From contig JAOVVO010000056.1 of NCBI GenBank assembly GCA_028564675.1, forward strand, positions 1 to 64,000: 64,000 nucleotides of DNA, in the 5' to 3' direction. Below the pieces are notes generated by a model that ran no database searches, was not told where the DNA came from, and worked only from the letters and a program-made list of their open reading frames with translations. Below are positions 36,501 to 48,441 of this stretch, piece after piece; position 1 is the first letter of the stretch; every line of letters begins with the position of its first letter. The stretch is from Onchocerca lupi (lineage: Eukaryota > Nematoda > Chromadorea > Rhabditida > Onchocercidae). The position numbers were made by a program, and so were the translations under genes.

Positions 36501-38243
36501 AAAGGTATGATGTGGAAACTCCGATCTGTCGCGAGTGATCTGAAATCAAATCTCTTTAAATACTATTTCTGAAAAGCCAAGTTTTTTCTTTGTGGATTGA
36601 GATCAAAAATAATACGAATAAGATACCTGTAAACAATTCGACCAAGAACACCAATTAATAATAGCAATAAAGCTTTGACTGTATACGACAAAAAAAGGTG
36701 TAAAATCATACCCACAGCGACCATTATAAATACCGGTAAAAAAAACATAATTCGTGATATTAATACCTATAAAAAATAATAGCTCAAAAAGTAGTTTAAA
36801 TAGCAAATAAATTTTCAAAAAAATGAAATGAACAGCTGAACATCATAAACAAACTCACATCATTTTCCTTTATATATTGGATGAAAGTTGAAGAGATCAG
36901 CCTTTTCCTGCGTTCAGCCCTTTCCAAAATCCGTGCACTAATGACATCTCCTCGCCGTGTTGCAATATCACGAGGAGTTTCATTATCACGATTACGAACT
37001 ACTAATTCCGCATTATATTTTATTAAAACATTAACTGCAGAATGATTGCCTTGTATTACAGCCCAATGTAGAGCCGTATTTGCATAAGTTGTATCGGTAC
37101 AAGACAAATCGGCTCCCATTGTTATTAGCATTTGGAGAGGATCACGACTGAAAACCTGAAAACGCAATACATCATCAAATCCTCTAAATTAAGAAAAATG
37201 TAATGTGAAACCAACAATTCTAGAAACTTTCAGGATCAAAAAACTTTGCAGGAACAAGCAATTCATGAAACTACAATTCATGAGGTTAGAATATTTATTT
37301 TAAACCTTATATGCTGCCCACATTGCAGGTGTCATCATTGTTTCATCCCTTTCATCAGCAGATTGTCCTGCGGCAATTAAGTACGCAGCTGTTGACGTTC
37401 TTCCGAATTGTACAGCAACATGAAGAGGAGTAAAACCTATAACAACAAGTCACCAAAAATAAATGAATAAAAATAAGAAAAAAAGAGGCTGCGATATTAG
37501 TCAGAGTTTCCATGTTATATAATAATTAGTTTAAACTTCTGACACATGCGAAATACTCTCACTCTACAATATCACCATTTTTGAAATGAAATTTTTGTTT
37601 TAGTGGTATTTCTATTGGTTCACTGTATAATAGTTGCAAAAAATATTGATAAGATTCACTGCAAAATTCCACCTTTTGCTCCGTTTTATCCCGTTTCTAA
37701 ATAGTACCTAATTATAAATATTCAAAGATGGGAAAGCACAAACAAAATTACTAAAATGACCCCAAAAAATGGGCTGTTAAAAACACCTTCAACATCACTT
37801 AGATGGAGATCAGCTCCATGAGCAACCAAAAGAGCAACCATATGAGTATGGCCATGTCGTGCTGCCCAGTGGAGTGGTGTTGATGCAAGTACACCACCGA
37901 TTGCGTTCACATTACAACCACGGTCGAGTAATATTCGAGTTACGGATAAACTAAATAAAAAATGGCAAAATAAAATTGGCTACAAGAAAAACCTCTCGAA
38001 GGAATTGAAAATTTTAATTAAACATTAATTCCACCATAATATTGCTATACATAGTACTCGAAATAAAATAAGAATAAGTTGGTAAAAAAACTCAGAAACC
38101 CAGATTTACCGGTTATTAATAGCGGCCCAATGTAGTAAAGAGCAGTCATCAGCGTCCAGAGTATCCGCTGTACACTCCCCAGAATCTAATAGTTCTTGCA
38201 GTCGTGATACATTACCAAACTGCGCAGCTTGTCGTGCATCCAT
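33550..38243 (-). CDS. Ankyrin-repeat DHHC palmitoyltransferase (ZDHHC17/HIP14-like)
   Basis: Eleven exons on the complement: 38110-38243, 37787-37950, 37306-37436, 36859-37155, 36627-36766, 36329-36539, 35792-35922, 35109-35230, 34237-34370, 33832-33929, 33550-33631. All phases agree; 547 residues. The N-terminal half is ankyrin repeats (LLHWAAINNR, TPLHWAARHGH, TPLHVAVQFGR, TALHWAVIQGN). Two pairs of membrane segments flank the cytosolic Cys-rich domain, with the zinc-binding pattern CSTCLLKRPARSKHCSVCDRC leading to Asp-His-His-Cys at 405-408. The catalytic Cys is 408. A post-DHHC motif (TTNERLNAYRYEHF) and the C-terminal CCGG block match ZDHHC17/13. It transfers palmitate to protein cysteines at Golgi or vesicle membranes. 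Human ZDHHC17 has 632 residues, so a further 5' exon may be missing. The chosen ATG opens the exon carrying the first ankyrin repeat, with an in-frame stop upstream. Confidence 0.93.
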
Positions 38244-40068
38244 CAAGTCGTTCGTTATAAAATATTGGCAATATCCTTAGAATTAGTGCTAAGTCAATGA
38301 TGGCAATCAGCAACTGTATTTCCTCACGAAAAAAGGTATATCGTAAAAGCTGGGACCAAAATTAATGATAATGACAGATACATAGCCCAGAAAAGTATCA
38401 AATGCTCGAAATTTATTTCACGATGAAATTCAAATAACCGTTATCGTGAAAACAGATCTAAAACACAACAAACTATAAATATTTAACTAACTGTAGCAAA
38501 TCAGCTTCTCAATCGAATCAAAGCGATCATTTTTTACATGCTGCTAGCAAGTTTGCTGCAGCATGTCACTAGCAAGTCTATTATTTAAGTTCAATACATT
38601 GTATATCAAATGTGAAAACCAACAAAAGTGCAATTACAACCAAAAAAGATTGTAATTAGCACACTGCAACCGAAAATGTCAAAATCATGGCCTACGTCCA
38701 GCCACAAAGTACTGCGAAAAAGAGATGGATACTCAGACATGGAAGATTCTGAAGTTCTAGAGTTTGCGGTACACTCTTCTTCTGATTCCTCCCAAATTAA
38801 TTGATTTTTAATGGCAACGACAGATATCACAGCTCTCGGTAGCAAATACATTTGTTTGCCTTTGTTTTGATGATTCTCTGGAACATTCCTATCCCATGCC
38901 ATTACTAAGGCAGTTAACACTGCAAATGGAATGAGTTGTATTGATTTAATGATAACCAAGTCAATACATGATGCTCGCGCAGTTAGATTTTTTCCTACGG
39001 CATAGAATCTTCACCAATGATAAATAGCGAACCCCAATGTCTTGTGATTCCCATTCTATAATTTCATAGTTTATTTTACTAACTCAAACGGCTACACGCA
39101 AAACTGATGCGATCATTGCAAATATTCCATGCAGCCTTAAAGCCTTTAATTTCTTTTGTATTCATTACCTGCAGATTGTTTAGTGATAAATACTGTTTTA
39201 TTACATGCCATTCTGTGCATCATTATTCTTTTTAATTGCTATTCCAATTATCGCAATTCTGTCATAGCGCATATCAAAACAGAAATTGTGATTCCAGAAT
39301 GCCGCGACTCGCACTTACCACGTATAATCTGAAGATAGATAGTGTCTCTCAAACATAGTTGATGTGAGACAACCTTTTTCTTAATAGCCCAGCCACAGTA
39401 TCACAAAGTTATAACTTGCACTTAACTTCTGTGAATTCTGGTTGAGGCATTGCTTAAATATCGGTGGAAGTCCCCATCACTGTACAAAAGAGTGGAGTTC
39501 AAGAAGTTTTGATTATTCAGCAAATCAATATTTCGTTCAAAATGAAGTGTGTAATCTTAATATTTTTCTGTGCATACTAAACTCGAAATGATATAATTAT
39601 GAAGTGAAATGAGATAACGCTGAAAAAGGAATTTTATCGTTTCTTAATTAATTAATATTTTTGCATTTGCTTTGCTTTTGAATATTTTTGTAGTAAGTTT
39701 GCTCATATGAAATTTCAATTTACGCAGCATTGTCGTTTTGTGTTATGTTAATCTTTCATGCAATCTATGTAAGTAGTATGTTACATTCTTCGGCTATCGA
39801 ATTTCATCTTGCTTTGATCGGAGTAATAAATCCAAGTGAAATATGATAGACTGAATTGTTCTGCGACTTCATATTTTTATAGTTTAGCTACTTCCCTTCT
39901 AAACTTGTTACTTTTTTGTCCTTTCAGGAGTACAGCAGTTATTATATACATTGTGATGTACTGATAAGGTAAAAGAGATTTTTAGAATTATGTAGCCATG
40001 AACTTCCTTATTTTTTCATTTTCAATAGTAATAAATAATTATTTTTGTTCGGTCGCAGATAGCTCTTG
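38244..40068. other. Intergenic between divergent dhhc and vang genes
   Basis: A minus-strand frame of 117 codons (38606-38959) could hold a 5' exon of the DHHC gene, but it matches no known N-terminus of that family and its splice donor is unclear. Otherwise AT-rich and without supported exons. It presumably contains both promoters. Confidence 0.4.
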
Positions 40069-42679
40069 ATGCCATGTGTAGATAACGAGCCATTCATGTC
40101 CTTGGTGTCCGAGAGCTCGGGACGACGTTCTTCGTCACATCGTAACTTACGAATGGCTCGGAATTTATCGCTTGGATATGCTAATTCAGTAGATGCTGGT
40201 ACCTCCTTTATTCCCAGTTTTTCGGCGGCTGCAAATGAGGTATTTCTTTTTGTGTTGCTGCTTCTGTAGTCGACTTTTTTAATATTCATCCATTACATTC
40301 TGTTTGTTTCCCTTATTTTCATTTGGTTATTCATGTAGGGCGTGAAATTGACAGTCGATGAGGATAACTGGGCAGAAAATACTACAGTTATAACGGGCAA
40401 TACAAGTGAACACTCATACAGCGGTCTTGCCGAAAGAGCATTTGTGGCTCCAGTTGGACGTGTCGTAGCTAGGAGATGTTCTCGGATATTTTGGCTTTTC
40501 AGCGCCTCGCTTATTTCATTTGTGGCTATTATTTCTCCATCTCTTATGGTCGCTTTACCAGTTATTTTGTATCAAGTTGGATTCGGCTGGCCTGAGGTTT
40601 TTTTTTTCGTAATTTTTTTTTCAATAAGTCTGATAGATCAGAAGTATATTTAATGCTGAAAATCAAAAAATCCAACAACAGAGATATATTTAATGCCGAA
40701 AATCGCCAGTAAACCAGTTTATAATGGTTGTCTCAAATTCCTTGGCATATCGTATGGCTTGAAATGCTTCGCCGTAATTTCAAAATCTGCAGGTATTGTG
40801 TGGTGCTGATTGTCAAGGACTGATGTTGAATTTGGCAGTGAAAACACTGTTATTATTGGGCGCACTTTGGGCGATGTATTTCCGGCATGCTTCAGCAGAT
40901 ATGCCACGTCTATTTTTTCATCGTGCTGCATTAGCATTCTTAGCTTTATTCATTCTTTTTGCCTTCTGGTTGTTCTATTCTGTTCGTATATTATTCGAAA
41001 AAGAGAGCAGTTATAATGTGATCGTTGGATTTGCTCTTTCATTACTCGATGCAATGCTTTATTTGCATTACATTACGGTCATCGTTTTGGAACTGCGGGC
41101 ATTGAGGCCAGAATTCATTGTTAGCGTTGTTAGAGATCCGGATGGAGAAAGTCGAACTTTTAGTCTCGGTCTGATGAGTGTCCAAGAAGCTGCTGTCCAT
41201 GTCCTCAGGATGTATTATACCACTTTCCCATCTTACAATCCATATATGGATAAAACTTTCAACGGTGGTTCAATGCATTTCCGATCTGGCAAGTTATTCT
41301 CATGTTATGCTTTACTTTTACTACTGTTGAGACAAATTTTTCTTGTATACAAGATTATTTTTTGGCTATTCAACATATTAATGTTATCTGTTATATTATT
41401 CATTCATTTTTCCTTGATTGATGCTTCTAAGCTTCATCTTTTGCCAGTCATTTGGATTCCGGTGATATTTCTGTTGATATTGGTAATTTTATTATAATGC
41501 AGAAATAATTCTCTTTTCAGAAGTCTTTCAGATAGGCAGTGCTGTACTGACATGGTTATATCTGTTATGTAGTGCACTCTCCGAAGTAACTAAATTTCTA
41601 GTGTAGAAAAAGAATCTGAGTATCAAGGAGATCATTCATTTTACTCATAAGCATATAATTTAGATGTGTCACAACCAACTGGAGGTTTCAAAATGTATGA
41701 TATCGAAGGTCTGGGTAACGAATGTACTATAACGGAGGCTAACGCTCGTGCAATCATGGAAGCTGCTGCAAAAAGACGAATAGGTGGACATAATGAACGT
41801 TACCATGAAATAGTAGAGTGGGAACGGCGAGTTCAAAAACGGAAATACCGCTTGATTAGTACAACTGAAGAAGCATTTGCAAGTGTCCAAAATGTGACGG
41901 CCAGTAATCAAAATAAGGTGTTCATTTTGGAAGAAAAATTTTTTCTTGAAGTCACTGTGTGTCAAAACTTGTTAAAATTACACAGTTTACAAGGACGCGG
42001 AGAACAACTTTTTGCAGATTTTGGGAGAGCCTATGGAAGCACTTGGAGCAGCTCAGGCAGTGTTTTCTGCAATTGCTAGACCATTGAATAAATATTTGAA
42101 GCTTACTCGACAGCAACCTCGTCATACAGCTGATCAAGTTGTTGCTCATCTTGCTCGCTGTCTTTCACTTCGTTTTACAGCTGCTACTTTTTTGCAGAGA
42201 TTTTTCTCTGCGAAATTTCCTTTCCCAGTTAGTTTTTTTGACTTCGATTTTATTATTTTTGCTAGTTCCTGTCATTAGAACTGAAGATTTTGTGTGGAAA
42301 TCTACTTACTTAATTTTGACCCATAACTATTGCTAGATATTTTATAAGCTCATTAGCACTTTCATACTAAAGCTTGTTAGCCAATTAAACGCTGGAATAA
42401 TTATATTTATCTCAGATGATGATTTGTATATTAATGCATAATGATTAGTGTTTTTAGGAACGCGTGAGGGAAACAAAGTGGTCAATTGTATGCAATGTTC
42501 AAGCATCTGCTGGTATTAAGCATGGCACAGTGTTTGTATTGCGTTGTCACGAACGTGATGATGATGCTGGAGTGCAGTTGCTTTGTTCGCTTCATTCATT
42601 CCCTTTTTTTAATCTCACTGAACAGCAGTCATCGACATCAAAATTTGCTTTAAAAATTACTCCAGAGTCAAATATTTAA
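40069..42679 (+). CDS. vang-1: VANG/Van Gogh-like planar cell polarity protein
   Basis: Six exons: 40069-40239, 40339-40596, 40793-41288, 41664-41917, 42018-42227, 42458-42679, giving 536 residues; vertebrate VANGL proteins have about 520. A Ser/Arg-rich cytosolic N-terminus (RRSSSHRNLR) is followed by the conserved DEDNW...TGNTSEHS block, then four membrane segments (first about 107-133). The long cytosolic tail contains WLFYSVRIL, LLDAMLYLHYITVIVLELR, a basic ERRVQKRK stretch and the YLKLTRQQ block. The last residues ESNI form a class I PDZ-binding motif, as ETSV does in vertebrate VANGL. It is a core planar polarity membrane protein that partners Prickle and Dishevelled. Exon 3 ends with TCTG followed by GCAAGT, a GC-AG intron required by frame. 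The start ATG lies 10 bases after a TCGCAG acceptor, possibly a trans-splice site. Confidence 0.94.
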
Positions 42680-42876
42680 CTAAAATTTGGCACATTTTTC
42701 ATTGGTTTTTAAGTTATACATGAATTGGATATCGGTTTATTCAGTTTTCTGCTACATTGGGATATCTACATATCATTCGATTTTCGCTTGCACTTTTTTT
42801 TGCATGGCTTAGATCACTTTTCGTTCTTGTTTATGTTACGAATTATTAAGATTTGGTCTAAAAAATTCTTCATTAT

Positions 42877-43158
42877 ATGCCACTCCGAGACTAAGTTTTA
42901 AGCATAGAATACCTATGTGATTTCAATAACATTTGCAGATATCAGTATTACGCATTGTTCTTTATCTTAGATTTATCAATATATGAATCAATTCAAAAAG
43001 AAAAAAAGAACTTGTCAGTAGACAAGTTCTGGATGCATTTTTAGATTGACTCATAAATTTAAACCTAAGATAAAGGACGATGCTTAATATTGATATCTGC
43101 AAGCGTTATTGAGATCACATGAGTATTCTGTGCTTAAAACTTAATCTCTGAATGGTAC
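42877..43158. repeat. Long imperfect inverted repeat (foldback element)
   Basis: Left arm 42877-42992 and right arm 43044-43158 are reverse complements at roughly 85 percent by eye, with most differences being transitions. Examples are GAGACTAAGTTTTAAGCA on the left against the complement of GCTTAAAACTTAATCTC on the right, and TTGCAGATATC against GATATCTGCAA. The middle holds a perfect 9-bp hairpin, GAACTTGTC and GACAAGTTC (43008-43029). It lies about 200 bp after the vang stop and may be in its 3' UTR. It could be a MITE-like element or a double-stranded RNA former. No target-site duplication is evident. Confidence 0.85.
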
Positions 43159-45142
43159 GTGCTTACATATTCAACTAATAAAGAATTTTTCACACCAGAT
43201 TTTAATAATAAAAAAAACATGCAAGTAAAAACTGAATGATTTATTTGGCTCAACACATACATAATATTGAGTATACTTGTTTCATAATTGGTGCTTACTT
43301 TCGATGTTTGGAAATATTTTATCAGATTGTTATGACAGTGAAGAGATCTTGTTTGTTTGTTTTTTTCTTCGTACATTTTTTTTATATTGTTTGATAATCC
43401 ATTCCTACATGGATTAAACAATCATACATTTCACATTTACCTAAATGAACAGTCATTTCATGCGTTGAACTTGATACTCATAATGTCAGTATTCCTTTAT
43501 ATGATGCAGTGGCATCTCGAATTGTGCATTTTGTCTATATTGCTATGTTATCTTGATAATTTTGTGCCTCTTCACTTGATTTCTTCGCATTTCATTCATA
43601 ATTATTTATGTCACTTTTATCATCGTTAGTGTTACGTCTTTTAAATGGCGAGATCCACAGCCTAAACTGGATTTAGGGAGGTGGACTTCATGAAGCAATG
43701 CTTTAACAGTATTTTGAAAAAAGTGGAATACCAGTTTGTAATTTCTCTTTTTTTTTTTCCTTTTTTTTTTTCTTTTTTTGGATTTCACTTTTCTGTCACT
43801 CTTTTTTAACACAGACTAAAAATCCTCGTTCTTTTTTAAGTTCTACAATGTCAGACAATATAAACATAAGATAGGGGGCATTAGAAAGAATAAAAGTGAT
43901 GAGGGTTTGGAATTATACTCCCATAAGGTTTAAAATAGTTGTCGACAGACTACCGACCGCTAAGAAAGAAATCGATCTACCTGTGATTAATTCACAATAA
44001 TGAGTATTACGGGGAAATGGAAGTAATCATCCGACTTCCATTTTAACAGCAGTTGGAAGGTATTGGTGTTGTTTGGTTCATTCAGTATTCCATTAAGTGA
44101 AGGCAACTCACTGATGATTCGGTGTTGGGGTAGGACGTTATGTTTTGGATCTTCCCGAAAGAGAGGGTTACCGCATCCTAGCCAGTTGGTATATTGCCAT
44201 CGATGATCTACGCGGAGGGGAATGATGGGCAAAGAGATCTCAGTTATGGACCATGGAGGTAACACTGTCTAGAGATGTACTTCGGTCGACCAGAGTATAT
44301 TCCAAACGATCCCCAGGGATCGTGTATCTTCTATTAAAAAGAACGGCAAATGGAGAGTCGATACATTCAACATGGTGCAGAAATGTTGGCGGGTATCAGA
44401 AATGAGGTCTTTGTGATGGAATAGGAGGGAGAGAGAAAGAAGTGGTTGTTATATTTCGAAGTGCCATCTAGAACTTTGATCAATCATCCTGAATTCCCGA
44501 GTAATCTTTCTAGCTGAGGCATGCAGTTCCTTCTTAGAAATCTCACAAGCTGTTCTGTCTTGTCCGCGTCTCGAGGCGAAATTCGTTGTTACAGTACCGC
44601 TTCCACTACGTGATTGTTGCAGCTTAAGTAGCGGTCGTGAAGTATTGGTGCGTGCTATTGTAGGATTGGAAGAAGTGGTGGGTAGATGGTGGACGGTTTT
44701 GGGGAGAGTTTTGTTAGTTGTGTTTTTGGACAACAGAAAAAAAATCGCGGTTTTCTGGATGTCATCTGACCTTTTTGGATTTGTCAGATGATCTTGTTGT
44801 GGACTTCATCTTAATAATATACTGTGATACCCGAAGTATTTGAAAATGTTCAGATAATACATTTAAATTAAGAGCATAGCAAAAGTGTAGAAGAAATTTT
44901 TTTGTCCTTCAAATTTGGTAAAATTTTGCTACATTTAATTCATCGTTGAAATCAGATCATCTATTTTCTTAATTTTATTATTCATCCGCAAATGGTGTGA
45001 TGAAATTTTTAGTATTTGAAATTCGCGAACGAATTATTGCAAAAATGTTTGTTTGTTTTTTTTCTTCTTTGCAACTGACGTGCGAAGTGTTAAGAAGTTA
45101 GACAAGTTATGCTTTAGTCTAGACAAAATATTTGTTCATTAA
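43159..45142. other. Intergenic with a GC-richer island (about 43900-44760)
   Basis: The left part is AT-rich with a T-rich tract at 43747-43779. From about 43900 to 44760 the base composition shifts to clearly more G and C than the flanks. Two minus-strand frames lie here (43987-44265 and 44449-44733). The second is basic and Ser/Thr-rich and the first is Pro/Asn/His-rich. Between them a third open piece resembles coding sequence. I recognise no domain and no coherent spliced gene. It may be a decayed mobile element, a non-coding transcript, or a fast-evolving gene. Confidence 0.35.
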
Positions 45143-45150
45143 TTCTTTAG
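45143..45150 (+). promoter_or_regulatory. Possible spliced-leader acceptor of the USP7 gene
   Basis: TTCTTTAG abuts the ATG at 45151 directly. Since this ATG begins the first coding exon, the acceptor is probably used for trans-splicing. Confidence 0.45.
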
Positions 45151-48100
45151 ATGACAAACGATCTTGGGAGCGGAGAGCGTGGACGGGAAATGAAAAACAG
45201 TGATACCGATGACGATGTTGACAATGGAATTCCATTCGCTGAGGAAGTAGGTGTTTTCATTCAGTCACTTTCCTCCATTTCATTGGAAACATCACTTTCC
45301 TTTCAAACTTCCTCATACACTCTTTTTTCTATAAGTATGAGTCGGCAACGTGGGTATAAGGTGATTTAAACATGTGGTATGAGATGATTATGTGAACAGA
45401 ATTTATTGGTACTTGAGGTACTTCAATTTTTTTGATTGTTTTTGATGGAAATCCAAGACTATTCATCTTACATATTTGTAGCATGAAAATAAGGAAAATG
45501 CTCGTGGCAGAGTAACTTTTGTTAAAGCAGCCACTCAACGCAATAATCAGGAAGATGTGATGGATACAACCGATACTAATGAAGGTAGGTATGGTTGGGA
45601 CTTGTATTGTATGTATAGAAAATTTAGTGAAAGATCCTATGTTAATGCATAGTTATGATGAAAAAAAAAAGAGTAGTCCACTTATTCAAATGGGCATGAA
45701 TTATTTTGATCGCAAATAGCGATTTTGTTTTAATGCTATCTTTGCCGCACTCAGTATTTCGTAAAGTCATTATACATTGTTTGGTAATCTATTTATAGTC
45801 TCTACTTTGTTGGCCATTCATGTAAACTTCATTATTTTCAGGACATGGTTCTCCATTATCCGGAGATTGTGAAGAAGATGGTATGATTTTCTTTCGGTTT
45901 TTTGAAATTCTAATTTTGAGTTTTCTGACATTTCAAATATTTCTAAAAAAATTCATTACTATTCATTGTGCGCTCATTTTATCATCCAGTGTGAAATTAA
46001 GTGTTATGGTGGGAAATAATCGCTTTCGCTTTTACAGCTGACCTTTTTAGCCTTTAATTAATTTTCTCTTCCTCACACTTTTTTATTCGTTTTCTCTGTG
46101 GGTTATTAAATTATTTTTATTTCATTTCGCATAAAGTTTCCATGCTCTTGCTTTCACCTGTTTTTCGTATCATTCTGTGGATAATATAGCTTTGCAAAAA
46201 TGATCTTTTTTTTGTTGATGTTCTGCAGATAACTCTTACATATCTTATCTGAAGTTGAATTAATGTTGGAAAACATTCAACAAAGCACTTTATTTGGAAT
46301 CAACAGGTTCGTATAGACCATTTCATTATTAATTACAGATCCATATAAGCCAGAAGGGATTTTGCGCATGGATATTGATCACTTCAGTGACTTTGCTCGT
46401 GGTTCATCTGAAACGCATCAGAAATTAAGTGAACCGATATTTGTTAGAGGTTTGCCATGGAGGATTTTAGCAATGCCGCGAGAGCAGAATAGAGTTCGGT
46501 TTATTCTTTTTCTGTTGGGTTTGAGTGCTTTTGACACCAATTTTTCATAAATGTTTGGAAAGAATAAAAAACGACAGGAATTTTTCAATGATATCGGAAA
46601 GTGAGTGTTAGATAGTTACAGTTTCAAAGTGAACGACGATCAGCAGGCCGTGCATTTGGTTTCTTTCTGCAATGTAATGGAGAAGCAGAAGCAATTTCTT
46701 GGTCATGTACGGCAAGTGCTATTCTCACTGTCTTGTCACAGAAACCTGGAGTTGAGAATCATGTGCGAAGAATTAATCATACTTTCTATCAGAAAGAGAA
46801 CGATTGGGGTTATTCGCAATTCCTGCCTTGTGAAGTAAGTTGTTCTGTATTCTTCGCTAATTGTGTGCTTATTTTGTTGTCCCAATTGCATGAGTCAGAT
46901 ATCGCAACAATTATGCTTTCATCTTATTGTGAGTAACTGTTTACAGAATTATGAGCAATTTAATCATTAATAAGCAGGAAGGAATGGTTGTTTCATTTGC
47001 AGACACTTCTGAACCCCGACAGTGGTTATATTAAAGATGACACTATCAAGCTGGAAGTATTAGTTATGGCAGATGCTCCTCATGGCGTGCAGTTTGTTTT
47101 CATTTTTTTTTGGGGCCTTTATTTATGCCTTTTGTTATTATAATGCTGTATTTTGCACATGGAATGAATACATATTTAGTTTTTCCTATTCATACGGCTT
47201 GGAATTCAAACATCCTTTCAAATTTATGAAAAAAAAAGATTGCATTCAGGTGGGATAGCAAGAAACACGCTGGCTTTATTGGTCTTAAAAATCAGGGTGC
47301 TACGTGTTACATGAATTCGATATTACAGACTTTCTTCTTCACCAATCAACTAAGGAAGGTTGGTTACAAATTTTGGGATTTCCTCTTACCACTTAAAGTA
47401 CACTTCTTATGGAACTTTTAATTTTTTCTGTTTCCAGGCAGTGTATCAAATGCCAACTGAAAATGATGACCCAGAAACTTCGGTAGCTTTAGCTATGCAG
47501 CGTGTTTTTTATGAATTACAAAATTCGGATAAACCTGTTGGCACGAAAAAGCTGACGAAATCATTCGGATGGGATAGTGTCGAATCATTTCATCAGCACG
47601 ATGTACAAGAGTTGTGCCGTGTACTTCTAGATAATTTAGAAAATAAAATGTCTGGGACTAAGGTTTTTTTTTTTTTCAATCTTTCGATAAATAGTGTGTC
47701 GGGATTCCATCAGTGAATAGTACTTCATCTCTTCTAACTTCCTCGTTTTCGATTTTAATAAAATGATTGCAATAATGTTCTATTTTTAGTTTTGTCAAAA
47801 AATAACATTCAAAGTCGTTTCAAAAACATGATTTGACTGCGAGATTTTGTTTTGAATCATTTGTGAACTCGTCAAATAAGACTATGTATTTTAGGTTAAA
47901 AATACCATTCCTTCTTTGTTTGAAGGAAAAATGAAATCATATGTTCGCTGTAAAAATGTATGTTTTGAATCAAATCGGGTTGAATCATTCTATGATCTTC
48001 AGCTTAATATTAAAGGCAAAGCAAATGGTATGTTCTTGATATGTCTGGGGCAATAGATTTCAAGTTAGAGGTTTTACTAATTTATATGAATATTGAAATT

Positions 48101-48397
48101 GAAAACCGAAGGAATTCAATTCTTCATGGTTTCAATTTCAGTTCTAGAATCTTTCTCTGATTATACGGCTGCTGAAATACTTGATGGTGACAATAAATAC
48201 GATGCTGGAGAATTCGGTTTACAACCAGCTGTCAAAGGCGTCAAATTTATTTCATTTCCTCCGATTTTACATTTGCAATTGATGCGTTTCCAGTATGACG
48301 CATTACAGGATGCAAACGTGAAAATTAATGACCGGTAATTCATGTTAACTCGGTTTCATTTCTAATTTCGAACAAAACATAAACGTTAATATGTTTT

Positions 48398-48441
<44 letters not shown>

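Noticed and set aside
38606..38959. 117-codon minus frame as the first exon of the DHHC gene
   Set aside because: No resemblance to the N-terminus of ZDHHC17/13 and no clear donor; kept only as a note in the intergenic entry.
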